Shown piece by piece: positions 30,644 through 40,600 of a stretch of DNA of 64,000 nucleotides. The translations under genes and the position numbers were made by a program. The notes beneath the pieces were generated by a model, which was not told where the DNA came from, searched no databases, and saw only the letters and a program-made list of their open reading frames with translations. Position 1 is the first letter of the stretch; every line of letters begins with the position of its first letter. Source of the DNA: Streptacidiphilus jiangxiensis (lineage in GTDB: Bacteria > Actinomycetota > Actinomycetes > Streptomycetales > Streptomycetaceae); the NCBI RefSeq assembly GCF_900109465.1, contig NZ_FOAZ01000003.1, positions 248,001 through 312,000 on the forward strand, read 5' to 3'.

Positions 30644-32110
30644 TCACCCGCCGATGTAGGCCTGCATCATCGCCTTGGCGATCGGGGCGGCCAGGTGCAT
30701 GCCGGAGATGTCGCCGCGGGCGGTGTCGCTGTCCTCGACCACGACCGCCACGGCGATCTGCTTGCCGTTCGGCGCCTTGGCCCAGGAGACGAACCAGGCG
30801 TACGGGTTGTTGGAGTTGTTCACACCGTTCTGCGCGGTGCCGGTCTTGCCGCCGACCGTGACGCCGGGGATCTTCGCGGTGATGCCGGTGCCGTTCTGGA
30901 CGACGTTGATCATCATCGTCTGGATCTGCGCCGCGACCTCGGGCGTGGTGGCCTGGGAGAGCTGCTTGGGCGACCACTGCGAGATCACCGAGTTGTTCGC
31001 GGAGCGCTCCTGGGAGACCAGGTAGGGCTGCATCAGCGAACCGTTGTTGGCGATCGCCGCGGCGACCATGGCCATCTGCAGCGGGGTGGCCCGGGTGTCG
31101 TACTGGCCGATGGAGGACTGGGCGGTCTGCGCCTGGCCCATGCCCTTGTCGAAGTTGCTGCCGGTGACGCCGACCGGGACGGTCAGCGAGGAGTTGTTGA
31201 AGCCGAACTTCTGCGCCTCGTCCAGCATCCGCGCACCGCCGATCTCGGCGCCGAGCTTGCCGAAGACGGTGTTGCAGGACAGTGCCAGCGCCGTGTTCAG
31301 CGAGGCGTTCTTGCAGCCGGTGTCGCCCGCCTCGTTGGGCAGCGGCACGTTGTTGGTCCCCGGCAGGATGTAGACGTCCGGGGTGTCCGTCGGCGCGTTG
31401 ATGTCGGTGATGTTGCCGTTCTCCAGCGCGGCCGCGGCCGTGACCAGCTTGAACGTCGAGCCCGGCGGGTAGGTCTGGCGCAGCGCCCGGTTCAGCATCG
31501 GCTGGTTGGTCTTGTCGCCGACCAGGGCGTTCCACGCCTTGTTGGCGTCGCCGTTCGCGCCCGCGATGGTGCTCGGGTCGTAGGACGGGAAGCTGACCAG
31601 GCCGAGGATGGCGCCGGTCGACGGGTCCAGCGCGACGGCTGCGCCCTTCTTGCCCTGCAGCCCGTCCCAGCCGGCCTGCTGCACCTTCGGGTCGATCGTG
31701 GTGACCACGTCGCCGCCCTGCTTCTGCTTGCCGGTCAGCGTGTCCAGCGCGTTGCGGAAGAAGAGCCGGGGGTCGTTCCCGGACAGGATCGGGTCCTCGA
31801 CGTTCTCCAGCAGGTTGGAGCCGAAGACCTGCGAGCTGTAGCCGGTGATCGGCGCGTACATCGGGCCGTTCACGTAGGCCCGGCGGTACTTGTACAGGTT
31901 GCCGTTGACCAGCAGGTCCTTGGTGACCGCCTTGCCGCCGACGATGATGTCGCCGCGCGGGTAGCTGTAGGCCTCGATCAGGGTGCGCTCGTTGTGGGCG
32001 TTGGCGTTCAGTGCGCTCGCGTCCACGCCCTGCACCCAGTTGGCGCGGATCATCAGGGCCAATACCAGGAGCAGGCAGAACACGGAGACCCTGCGGATCG
32101 GCTTGTTCAT
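30644..32110 (-). CDS. pbpA: Penicillin-binding protein, class B transpeptidase (PbpA)
   Basis: A 488-residue PBP with an N-terminal membrane anchor (about 8-25), a short dimerisation domain and a transpeptidase domain: active-site Ser218 and Lys221 in GSTFK, SCN at 278-280 and KTG at 422-424. It cross-links peptidoglycan and is the expected partner of the RodA/FtsW-type glycosyltransferase encoded 75 bases upstream. ATG at 32110. Same order as mycobacterial pstP-rodA-pbpA-pknA-pknB, except that streptomycetes, like this strain, have one kinase gene here. Confidence 0.95.
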   Translation of the reverse strand: MNKPIRRVSVFCLLLVLALMIRANWVQGVDASALNANAHNERTLIEAYSYPRGDIIVGGKAVTKDLLVNGNLYKYRRAYVNGPMYAPITGYSSQVFGSNLLENVEDPILSGNDPRLFFRNALDTLTGKQKQGGDVVTTIDPKVQQAGWDGLQGKKGAAVALDPSTGAILGLVSFPSYDPSTIAGANGDANKAWNALVGDKTNQPMLNRALRQTYPPGSTFKLVTAAAALENGNITDINAPTDTPDVYILPGTNNVPLPNEAGDTGCKNASLNTALALSCNTVFGKLGAEIGGARMLDEAQKFGFNNSSLTVPVGVTGSNFDKGMGQAQTAQSSIGQYDTRATPLQMAMVAAAIANNGSLMQPYLVSQERSANNSVISQWSPKQLSQATTPEVAAQIQTMMINVVQNGTGITAKIPGVTVGGKTGTAQNGVNNSNNPYAWFVSWAKAPNGKQIAVAVVVEDSDTARGDISGMHLAAPIAKAMMQAYIGG

Positions 32111-32184
32111 GGGGCGCTCACTCCGGCGGCTTCGGCATGCTGACGTTCGGCACCCTACATCGGAGGCCTATGTCTCCATGACGG

Positions 32185-33564
32185 CTACCGCACGGTTTCC
32201 GGTTGCAGCAGCTGCCCGGGGGCGGGCCGCCGGGCCAGATCGCTGATCTTGAGCAGCACCGCGACCAGTGCCCAGTTGGTGATCACCGAGGAGCCGCCCT
32301 GGGCGATGAACGGCAGCGTCATCCCGGTCAGCGGGATGGCCCCGGTGACGCCTCCGGCGACGATGAAGACCTGCAGCGCGAACGCGGCGGAGAGCCCGAC
32401 CGCGAGGAGCTTGCCGAAGGGGTCGCGGGCGGCCAGCGCGGTGCGCAGGCCGCGTTCGGCCAGCAGCCCGTAGAGCAGCAGCACCGCCGTCACTCCGGCG
32501 ACGCCGGTCTCCTCGCCGATGGTGCCGAGGATGAAGTCGCTCTTGGCGGCGAAGCCGATCAGCCAGGAGTGCCCCTGCCCGAGCCCCGTGCCGAGCGCGC
32601 CGCCCGCGCCCAGCGCGAACAGCGCCTGCCCGATCTGGCCGACGCCCGTCCCCGCGCCGGTGGTCAGCGGGTGCAGCCACTCATGGATGCGCCCGCGCAC
32701 GTGCCCCTCGGTGCGCGCCACGGCCCAGAATCCGAGCCCCGCCATCAGCACGCCGAAGAGCACCCAGCTGGTGCGCTCGGTGGCCACGTAGAGCATCACC
32801 ACGAAGATGCCGAAGAACAGCACGGAGGTGCCGAGGTCGGTCTCGAAGACGAGGATCAGCAGGCTCAGCGCCCACACGACCAGGATCGGGCCGAGGTCGC
32901 GGCCGCGCGGCAGGTACAGGCCGAGGAAGCGGCGGCTGGCCAGGGCGAGTGCGTCCCGCTTGACCATCAGGAAGCCGGAGAAGAAGACCGGCAGCAGGAT
33001 CTTCACGAACTCGCCGGGCTGGATCGAGAAGCCGCCGAGGTGGATCCAGATCCGGGCGCCGAAGTCGCTCGCGCGGTCGGGGAAGAACGCGGGCACGGCG
33101 AGCAGGACCAGGGCGGCGAAGCCGGACAGGTAGGTGTAGCGCTGGAGCAGCCGGTGGTCCTTGAGCAGGGCCATCACCGCGACGAACAGGGCGATGCCGA
33201 GGCCGGACCAGAGCAGCTGGTTCTCGGCGGCGGGGTAGTTGGGGTGCAGCTGGCGGGCTTTGTCGAGGCGCCAGATGAAGACCAGTCCGAGGCCGTTGAG
33301 CAGGGCCGCGATGGGCAGCATCAGCGGGTCGGCGTTGGGCGCGAAGCGCCGGACCGCGAGGTGCGCGAGCAGCGCGAAGGCACCGAGTCCGACCCCGTAC
33401 CCGAGCATTCCGGCCGGCAGCCGGCCGTCCAGGGCCAGCCCGGTCTCGGCGTAGGCGAGGACGGGCACCAGTACGGCGAAGACCAGCAGCGAGAGCTCCG
33501 TGTTCCGCCGGTTCGGCGCACCTTGGGGCACCACCGTGACGACAGGACTCTCCGTGGCCGTCAT
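32185..33564 (-). CDS. RodA/FtsW family peptidoglycan glycosyltransferase
   Basis: A 459-residue SEDS protein with about 12 transmembrane helices. Signature segments: FSIQPGEFVKILLPVFFSGFL, FETDLGTSVLFFG, and near the end GMTLPFIAQGGSSVITNWALVA. The Asp of the FETDLGT loop is a catalytically important SEDS residue. It polymerises lipid II for cell growth or sporulation together with PbpA. ATG at 33564 with GAAGGGC upstream; a slightly longer frame starts at 33588. A dispersed repeat (33589-33757) separates it from pstP. Confidence 0.94.
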   Translation of the reverse strand: MTATESPVVTVVPQGAPNRRNTELSLLVFAVLVPVLAYAETGLALDGRLPAGMLGYGVGLGAFALLAHLAVRRFAPNADPLMLPIAALLNGLGLVFIWRLDKARQLHPNYPAAENQLLWSGLGIALFVAVMALLKDHRLLQRYTYLSGFAALVLLAVPAFFPDRASDFGARIWIHLGGFSIQPGEFVKILLPVFFSGFLMVKRDALALASRRFLGLYLPRGRDLGPILVVWALSLLILVFETDLGTSVLFFGIFVVMLYVATERTSWVLFGVLMAGLGFWAVARTEGHVRGRIHEWLHPLTTGAGTGVGQIGQALFALGAGGALGTGLGQGHSWLIGFAAKSDFILGTIGEETGVAGVTAVLLLYGLLAERGLRTALAARDPFGKLLAVGLSAAFALQVFIVAGGVTGAIPLTGMTLPFIAQGGSSVITNWALVAVLLKISDLARRPAPGQLLQPETVR

Positions 33565-33588
33565 CTCAGCCCTTCGCTCCCGCAGCAA

Positions 33589-33757
33589 GTTGCACCACCC
33601 AGGCGGCGTAGCCGCCAGGGGCGCGGGGCTCTGCGCGAGAGACCACCGACGTGTGGATGGCCCTGCGCGTTCGGGGCTCTACCTGCGTGGATGGCTTGTC
33701 GCGCCCACGCGGCGGAGCCGCACATCAGCAGAGCCTCGCGCCCCTGGATAGTGCAAC
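33589..33757. repeat. Dispersed intergenic palindromic repeat, copy A
   Basis: 169 bases bounded by inverted GTTGCAC (33589-33595) and GTGCAAC (33751-33757). It contains GGCGGC-GTA-GCCGCC (602-616 of the 33 kb block) and AGGGGCGCGGGGCTCTGCGCGAG. Bases 33692-33740 are identical, inverted, to 61378-61426 (49 of 49). No coding potential. It nearly fills the pstP-rodA gap and may end or attenuate transcription there. Confidence 0.85.
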
Positions 33758-33781
33758 CAACGGGCGGAAGCTAAACCTCCG

Positions 33782-35293
33782 CTACGACGCCACGCACTGC
33801 TGGGCCAGCGTCTCGTCCGCCGCGCTGAGGGTCGGCGTCGGGGACGGGGACGGGGTGGCCTTGGGGCTCTCGCTGGTGGTGGGGTGCGTGCCGGCCTTGG
33901 GGCTGCCCGACGGCTTCGGTGTCGGCGTCGGCGTGGGGGCCGGGGTGTTCTTCTGCGAGCGGACCTGGACGCAGATGCTCGCGTCGTGCTTGAGCTGGGT
34001 CACCTTGCTCTGGGCGTCGCTGAGGCTGGCCGCGGAGATGGGACCGTTCTGGATGTTCTTCTGGTCCATCCCCGGGAGGTCCTTGAGCGCCACGTCCGTG
34101 TGGTCCTCGTAGACCGAGGAGAGCTTGAGCCCGGCCAGGTTCTGCGAGATGCCCTTGTAGATGGCGACGTGGTCGCCGTTGGCACCGACGTAGTACTGCG
34201 TCTGCGTCCACTGGTAGCCGAAGTAGGCGCCACCGGCGAGCAGCACGACGAGCGCGACGCCGAGTGTGGCCGGCATCACCCAGCCGCGGCGCTTCTTCTC
34301 CTTGGCGCGGCGCCGGCTTCGGCGGCCCTCCGGCTCGTAGTCGTCGTCGAAGCCGTTCTCGTACTCGTCGTACTCCTGGTAGCCCTGGCCGGCGCCTGCG
34401 GAGTCGTCCGCGGCGCCGTAGGCCTCGGGGCTGCGGCCGAGGGACGCGGCGCGGGAGGCGGGGGTGCTGGCCACGGAGTGGTGGCCGAGCGCGGTGCCGT
34501 CGGCGACCGCGCCGACCACGACCGGGGCGTCGGCGAACTGCGCGGCCATCGGGTCCAGCTGCCCTGCGTCACCGACGTCCAGGACGTCCGCGACGACGCA
34601 GGTGATGTTGTCGGGCCCACCGCCGCGCAGGGCCAGCTCGATCAGCTCGGAGATGGTCTGCTCGGGCGAGTAGTAGCTGCCGAGCGTCTCCTCCAGGGTC
34701 TGGTGCGAGACCACCCCGGACAGGCCGTCGGAACAGAGCAGGTAGCGGTCGCCGGCGCGGACCTCGCGGATCGACAGGTCCGACTCGACCTCACCGGTGC
34801 CCATCAGCGCGCGCATGATCAGCGAGCGCTGCGGGTGGGTGGAGGCCTCCTCCTCGGTGATCCGGCCCTCGTCGACGAGGCGCTGCACCCAGGTGTGGTC
34901 GGTGGTGATCTGCGTCAGGACGCCGTCGCGCAGCAGGTAGGCGCGGGAGTCACCGATGTGGATCAGGCCGGCGGTCTGGCCGGTCCACAGGATCGCGGTG
35001 AGGGTGGTCCCCATGCCCTCGAGGCTCGGGTCGCCCTCGACCAGGACCCGCAGGCGCTCGTTGGCGCGCTCGGCGGCCCCCTGCAGGGCGGCCATCGGGT
35101 CGGTTCCGGGGGCGGTCTCGTCGAGCTCGACGATCGTGGACAGCACCTCCGATGAGGCGACCTCGCCCGCTGCCTGCCCGCCCATGCCGTCCGCGACGGC
35201 GAGCAGCCGGGGACCGGCGTAGCCGGAGTCCTCGTTGCCCTCGCGGATCATGCCCTTGTGCGAACCGGCGGCGAATCGCAGCACCAGGCTCAT
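33782..35293 (-). CDS. pstP: PP2C-type Ser/Thr protein phosphatase PstP
   Basis: A 503-residue membrane phosphatase. The PP2C domain (about 5-240) has the metal-binding Asp22 in REGNEDSGYAG, Asp35 in VADGMGG, GDSRAYLLRDG, LLCSDGLSG and GPDNITCVVADV. A linker is followed by one transmembrane helix at about 338-358, then an outside domain and a Pro/Thr/Ser tail. It reverses phosphorylation by PASTA kinases such as PknB and acts on FHA-bound partners. ATG at 35293 is preceded by GGAAGGGGG. Confidence 0.95.
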   Translation of the reverse strand: MSLVLRFAAGSHKGMIREGNEDSGYAGPRLLAVADGMGGQAAGEVASSEVLSTIVELDETAPGTDPMAALQGAAERANERLRVLVEGDPSLEGMGTTLTAILWTGQTAGLIHIGDSRAYLLRDGVLTQITTDHTWVQRLVDEGRITEEEASTHPQRSLIMRALMGTGEVESDLSIREVRAGDRYLLCSDGLSGVVSHQTLEETLGSYYSPEQTISELIELALRGGGPDNITCVVADVLDVGDAGQLDPMAAQFADAPVVVGAVADGTALGHHSVASTPASRAASLGRSPEAYGAADDSAGAGQGYQEYDEYENGFDDDYEPEGRRSRRRAKEKKRRGWVMPATLGVALVVLLAGGAYFGYQWTQTQYYVGANGDHVAIYKGISQNLAGLKLSSVYEDHTDVALKDLPGMDQKNIQNGPISAASLSDAQSKVTQLKHDASICVQVRSQKNTPAPTPTPTPKPSGSPKAGTHPTTSESPKATPSPSPTPTLSAADETLAQQCVAS

Positions 35294-35461
35294 GTGCCGT
35301 CCGCCCCCTTCCCTCGGTCCCCTGCGCGATGCCCCGGTGCAGCGTGCGTTGCTGCATCGTACGGCCCCGGCTGCCCGCACGGTCGAACCAGGGCTCGTTC
35401 ACCGCGGGGCAGGGTGCCGTGTCCGCCCCTGCCGTGGTGTGCGCGCTGGTTCATCGTCCGG

Positions 35462-36007
35462 TCACTTCCGCAGCTCGATGACGGTGCGGCCGATCCGGAT
35501 CGCCGACCCCGGCTGGAGCGGGGTGGGGCTGGTGAGCCGCATGTTGTCGAGGAAGGTGCCGTTGGTCGAGCCGGTGTCCTCCACCACCCAGGAGCCCGCG
35601 GCCTGGTCCGGGTAGATCCGGGCGTGCCGGGAGGAGGCGTAGTCGTCGTCGAGCACGATCGTGGAGTCGTGGGCCCGGCCCAGGGTGATGGTCTGGCCCT
35701 GGAGCGCGACGGTGGTGCCCGCCAGCGAGCCCTGGGTGATCACCAGGTGGGTCGGTGCGCCGCGGCGCTGACGTTGCTGCGTCGGCGCCGCGGCCTGCTG
35801 GCGCTGCTGCGGCGCGGACTGCGCGGACGGTGCGGGCTGGCGTGCGGTGTTCGGGTTGCCGCCGCCGCGCCGGGCCGGTGCGGCGGCGCGCTGCGTCACC
35901 TTGGTGCCGAACAGGTCGGAGCGGATCACCTGGACCGCGACGATCACGAACAGCCACAGCACGGCCAGGAATCCGAGCCGCATGACCGTGAGGGTCAGTT
36001 CTGACAT
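35462..36007 (-). CDS. fhaB: FHA domain membrane protein FhaB/FipA type
   Basis: A 181-residue protein with an N-terminal transmembrane helix (about 9-29), a Gln/Ala/Arg linker and a C-terminal FHA domain (about 85-178) with ITLGRAHDSTIVL, SSRHARIY and DTGSTNGTFLDN, the phosphothreonine-binding motifs. It links kinase signalling to the division/elongation machinery. ATG at 36007, ten bases after the fhaA stop. Confidence 0.94.
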   Translation of the reverse strand: MSELTLTVMRLGFLAVLWLFVIVAVQVIRSDLFGTKVTQRAAAPARRGGGNPNTARQPAPSAQSAPQQRQQAAAPTQQRQRRGAPTHLVITQGSLAGTTVALQGQTITLGRAHDSTIVLDDDYASSRHARIYPDQAAGSWVVEDTGSTNGTFLDNMRLTSPTPLQPGSAIRIGRTVIELRK

Positions 36008-36017
36008 GTGCCCCGCG

Positions 36018-36980
36018 TCACCCTTCGGCTTGCCGGTAGACGATGGTGGTGCTGCCCACGACGATTCGTGAACCGTCGCGGAGCGTAGCGCGGGTGGTGT
36101 GCTGACCGTCGACGACGATGCCGTTGGTGGACCCCAGGTCGAGCACCATGCTCGGGTTGCCGACGCGGATCTCGGCGTGCCGGCGGGAGACGCCCGGGTC
36201 GTCCACGCGGACGTCGGCCTCGGTGCTGCGGCCCAGGACCAGGACCGGGCGGTCCAGTTGGTGGCGCTGGCCGTTCAGCTCCAGCCAGCGGCGCACCCCG
36301 GCCCCGGCGGCCCCGCCCGCGCCGGGCGGCGCGGGGGTGCCGGGAAAGGCGTGCACGTCGGCCTCGGCGGGACGTCCGCCCGGGCCGCCGCTGAACGCGG
36401 TGGGCCCGTCGATGTGCGGGAACGGCGCCGCGGCGGGCGGTGCCGCGGGCGGCATGGACGGCGGCGGGGGCACCGGCGCCGGGCCCGGCTGAGCCTGGCC
36501 CGGTTGCGGCTGCCACGCCTGCGCCTGCCGACCGCCGTAGGGGGCGGCGGGCTGCTGGCCCTGCTGGCCGTACTGCTGCGCCTGGGCCTGCGCCTGGGCG
36601 ACCTCGGGGCTGGCCTGGATCCGGCTGCGCACCCGGTAAAGGCCGGTGTCGAGATCGTCGGCACGCTCGAGCTGGACGGCCAGCGGGCCCATGAAGGAGT
36701 ACCGCTGGGCCTGCGCGTACTCGCGCACCATGCCGGCCAGCTCGTTGCCGAGCTGCCCGGAGTACGGGCTGAGCCGCTCGTGGTCGTGCGGGCTGAGCTC
36801 GACGATGAAGTCGTTGGGGACGACGGTGCGGTCGCGGTTCCAGATGCTGGCGTTGTTGTCGCACTCGCGCTGCAGCGCGCCGGCGATCTCGACCGGCTGC
36901 ACCTCGGACTTGAACACCTTGGCGAAGGCGCCGTTGACGAAGCCCTCCAGCCGCTGCTCGAACTTCTTCAGGGCTCCCAC
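36018..36980 (-). CDS. fhaA: FHA domain protein FhaA with DUF3662
   Basis: A 320-residue cytoplasmic protein. DUF3662 covers about 1-120 (FEQRLEGFVNGAFAKVFKSEVQPVEIAGAL), then a Pro/Gln/Ala-rich linker (about 125-235) and an FHA domain (about 237-318) with VLGRSTEADVRV, SRRHAEI and LGSTNGIVV. FhaA proteins bind phosphorylated partners such as MviN in mycobacteria. GTG at 36980 with GGAAGGGGG upstream. First gene of the leftward cluster. Confidence 0.94.
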   Translation of the reverse strand: MGALKKFEQRLEGFVNGAFAKVFKSEVQPVEIAGALQRECDNNASIWNRDRTVVPNDFIVELSPHDHERLSPYSGQLGNELAGMVREYAQAQRYSFMGPLAVQLERADDLDTGLYRVRSRIQASPEVAQAQAQAQQYGQQGQQPAAPYGGRQAQAWQPQPGQAQPGPAPVPPPPSMPPAAPPAAAPFPHIDGPTAFSGGPGGRPAEADVHAFPGTPAPPGAGGAAGAGVRRWLELNGQRHQLDRPVLVLGRSTEADVRVDDPGVSRRHAEIRVGNPSMVLDLGSTNGIVVDGQHTTRATLRDGSRIVVGSTTIVYRQAEG

Positions 36981-37319
36981 GGGGCACCCCCTTCCGTCGG
37001 GTGTCGTCGTCCCACCCGGCGCCGGGGCGCGGGCGGCTGCTGCTTGTCTGCCTTACAGATCGTATCTACGCCCGGGGCCGACGTGTGGTTCCTCGGCTGC
37101 CCCGTTCGGACGCCGGACCGACAGCAGGATGCCAGTGGACTGCTACCCGGCCCAGAGCGGGGACACCCCCCTCTCACTCGTTCGGCCGGGCCCGCCGTCG
37201 TGGCCTCGCGCCCCGGCCCCGGAGCGATGTGATTCCACCCCCTGCGACGTGCTACTGTTCTTCTCGTCGGAAGGCAACACCGCAGAAAACGCGGAGCGGA
37301 CGGGCCGGAAACAACCGGT
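36981..37319. other. Gap between fhaA and the tRNA-Leu promoter
   Basis: 339 bases without a convincing gene. It must contain the leftward fhaA promoter; TACGAT near 37068 on the minus strand is the only -10-like hexamer seen and has no good -35. Open frames crossing it lack ribosome-binding sites. Confidence 0.5.
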
Positions 37320-37349
37320 TTGAAAGCCCCGAGGGATCTTCGGTAGAGT
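37320..37349 (+). promoter_or_regulatory. tRNA-Leu promoter
   Basis: TTGAAA (37320-37325), 18-base spacer, TAGAGT (37344-37349), 18 bases before the tRNA: a good HrdB-type match. Confidence 0.65.
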
Positions 37350-37367
37350 CGAAGACATCACCCAGAT

Positions 37368-37451
37368 GCGCGGGTGGCGGAATAGGCAGACGCGCTGGAT
37401 TCAGGTTCCAGTGCCCGAAAGGGCGTGGGGGTTCAACTCCCCCCTCGCGCA
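37368..37451 (+). tRNA. tRNA-Leu (CAG anticodon)
   Basis: An 84-base class II tRNA: acceptor GCGCGGG/CTCGCGC, anticodon stem CTGGA/TCCAG with loop TTCAGGT giving CAG, a variable arm TGCCCGAAAGGGCG and T-arm GGGGGTTCAACTCCCCC. CCA not encoded. Confidence 0.96.
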
Positions 37452-37460
37452 CAACACAGA

Positions 37461-37504
37461 GGCGCCTCTCATGTGACGGAAGTCACGTGGGAGGCGCCTT
37501 TTTG
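37461..37504 (+). terminator. tRNA-Leu terminator
   Basis: A 17-pair stem (37461-37477 with 37482-37498; two T/G wobbles), loop GGAA, followed by TTTTT: a textbook intrinsic terminator. Confidence 0.93.
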
Positions 37505-37685
37505 CTGTCCCGGGGCGGCGGCACTCCCAGGGAGTCGTGACCTGGGTAACGGTCCGGGGACGAATGACGGGCCGCCGGACCGAGCCCACCTGCCGCAGTG
37601 GTAAGAATTTCTGACTTTCAGCTTGCGCGGGGCCTGTGACCAGGCCGGGCCCCGTGGTCATCACGTCACGAGGGGGACGCCCGGC

Positions 37686-40600
37686 ATGCCCGGACAGCTC
37701 GGGCCTCGACGCGCGCATCGCCGCAGGAACAAGGCGAAGCGCCGCGCAGTCGGAGGCTCCATAATCGCCGCCGCCGTCATCGGCGGTCTCTTCAGTGTCA
37801 TCGCTCCGGCCTCGCAGGCGGACGAGTACACCAACGGTTTCAACAACATGCGGACGAACTGGGACGGCAACGAGAGCGCGCTCTCGCCGGCCGCCGTCGA
37901 GTCGTCCACGTTCGGCAAGCTCTTCAGCACCGCGCTCGACGGTCAGATCTACGCGCAGCCGCTCGTGGTCAACCACGAAGTGATCGCGGTCACCGAGAGC
38001 AACAGCGTGTACGCGCTGAACCCCGACACCGGCGCGATCATCTGGAAGAAGAACTACGGCGCCCCCTGGCCGGCGTCCGCGATCGGCTGCGGCGACCTGG
38101 CCCCGAACGTCGGTGCCACCGGTACCCCCGTCTACGACCCGACCAGCAACGCGCTGTACTTCACCACCAAGGTCGACGGCGGCACCAACCACCAGAGCCC
38201 CAGCTACCTGATGCACGCGGTCGACCCCACGTCGGGCGCGGAGAAGGTGGGCTGGCCGGTCACCATCCAGGGCACTCCGTCCAACGAGCCCAACGCGCCG
38301 TTCAACGCCTTCTACCAGATGCAGCGGCCCGGTCTGCTGCTGCTCGACGGCGTGGTCTACGCCGGCTTCGGCGGTCACTGCGACAAGCAGCCCTACCGGG
38401 GCTACGTGGTGGGCGTCAGCACCACTGGCCACAGCATCACCTCCATGTGGGCCTCGGAGACCGGTGCCAGCACCAGCGGTGCCGGCATCTGGCAGTCCGG
38501 AGGCGGGCTCACCTCCGACGGTTCGGGCCGCATCTTCGTCAGCACCGGCAACGGCATCAGCCCCGTCGCCGGGCCCGGCACCACCCCGCAGGGCACCCTG
38601 GCGGAGTCCGTGGTCCGGCTCCAGGTGGGCGCCGGTGGCGCCCTGTCCACGGCGGACTTCTTCAGCCCGTCCAACGCGGCCACGCTCGACCTGACGGACA
38701 AGGACATCTCCTCCGGCGCGTCCATGGCGCTGCCCGACGGCTACGGCAACGCCAACCACCCGCACCTGCTCGTCCAGCAGGGCAAGGACGGCCGTGTCTT
38801 CCTGCTGGACCGCGACAACCTCGGCGGCCAGGCCCAGGGCCCGAACGGGACCGACGCCGTGGTGGGGGTCTCCGGCCCGTTCCAGGGGCTGTGGGGCCAC
38901 CCGGCGTTCTGGGGCGGTGACGGCGGTTACGTCTACCTGATCGGCAACAACGGCCCGCTGCGCGCCCTGCACCTGAACACCGGCGGCACCAACCCGACGC
39001 TCACGGCCACCGGGCAGACCCAGGACGTCTTCGGCTACACCTCCGGCTCGCCGATGGTCACCTCGGACGGCACCAACGACGGCTCCGCCATCGTGTGGAT
39101 GGTCTCCGCCGACAACGCGGCAGGCGCCAACGGCACCCTGCGTGCCTACAGCGCCACCCCGGACGGCAGCGGGATGCTCCAGCTGTTGTGGTCCGCCCCG
39201 GTCGGCACCGCCGCGAAGTTCGCCACCCCGACCGCCGACAACGGCAAGGTCTACGTCGGCACGCGGGACGGTGTCCTGTACGGCTTCGGCAGTCCGGCGG
39301 CCACGGCGCTGAACGCCAACCCGCTCGACTTCGGCCAGGTCCAGACCGGCACCGCCGCCTCCCAGCCGATGACGCTGACGGCGTCCAAGGCCGTGACGGT
39401 CACCGGCGTCACGGCGACCGCACCGTTCTCGGTGCCCCAGCTCACCGCGCCCAAGGCGCTGGCCTCCGGTGGCACCCTGCCGCTGCAGATCGGATTCGCC
39501 CCCACGACCACCGGCGGCAGCAACGGCACCCTGACGGCGACGCTGTCGGACAACTCCAAGCTGGTCTTCTCCCTGCACGGCGTCGGCACCAACCCCGGCT
39601 TCGGGGCGCTGCCGACCGACACGGCCTTCGGAGTGGTGCCCACCGGCACCACCGAGACCGAGAACATCCAGTTCACCAACACCGGCACCACGGACGAGAC
39701 GATCAGCGCGGTGACCGCGCCGACCGGATCGTTCACCGCCACCGGGCTGCCCAACGTCGGCGACGTCGTCAAGGCCGGGGCGTCCTTCGTGGCCACCGTG
39801 ACGTACACGCCCACGGCGGCCTCCGCCGCGGCGGGCACGCCGGACACCTCGACCATCAACGTGACCGCCGCCAGCGGGCACTCCCTCACCGTCACCATGA
39901 CCGGCACCTCCGTCGTCGGTCACGGCCACCTGACCTTCTCGCCCCCGACGCTCGACTTCGGGACCGTGCCGGTCGGCAGCTCCAGGACGCAGACCTTCAC
40001 GATCACCAACGACGGCAACATCCCCGTCACCGTGACCAAGGCCAAGGCGCCCAACGGCGACTACACCAGCGCCGTGCAGCTGTCCGAGGGCCTGGTCATC
40101 GGCCCCGGCCAGACGGCCAAGCAGGCGGTCACCTACGCGCCGACCACCGCCGGCACGGGGACGGCCTCGTACGAGGTCACCGGTGACGGCGTCAACAGCG
40201 ACGGCTCCCCGCAGAGCGCCATGCTGGAGAACCTGACCGGTGTCGCCACCGGGTCCGCCGACTCCACCGGCGCGACCAGCGCCACCTGGCAGGCCAACGG
40301 TGCCGCCGTCCTGCCCGGCGACGGCAGCATCCAGCTGAACCCGGCGGCGGCGTACCAGAAGGGCAGCGCCGTCTTCAAGCAGGCGGTGCGCACGGAGGGC
40401 CTGCGAGCCACCTTCACCGTCAAGATGGGCCCCGGCACCGGCGGTGACGGTGTCGCCTTCTCGCTGCTGGACGCCTCCAGGGCGCACACCAACGCGCTCG
40501 GCACGACCGGTGGCGCACTCGGCATCGCCGGACAGTCCGGTGTCGTGGTCGGCCTCGACGCGGCGAGCTACACCCCGGTTCCCGGCTACGCGAACTTCGT

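Noticed and set aside
37368-37451. tRNA-Leu as the attachment site of an integrated element
   Set aside because: No integrase, no excisionase and no repeated copy of the tRNA 3' end were seen downstream.
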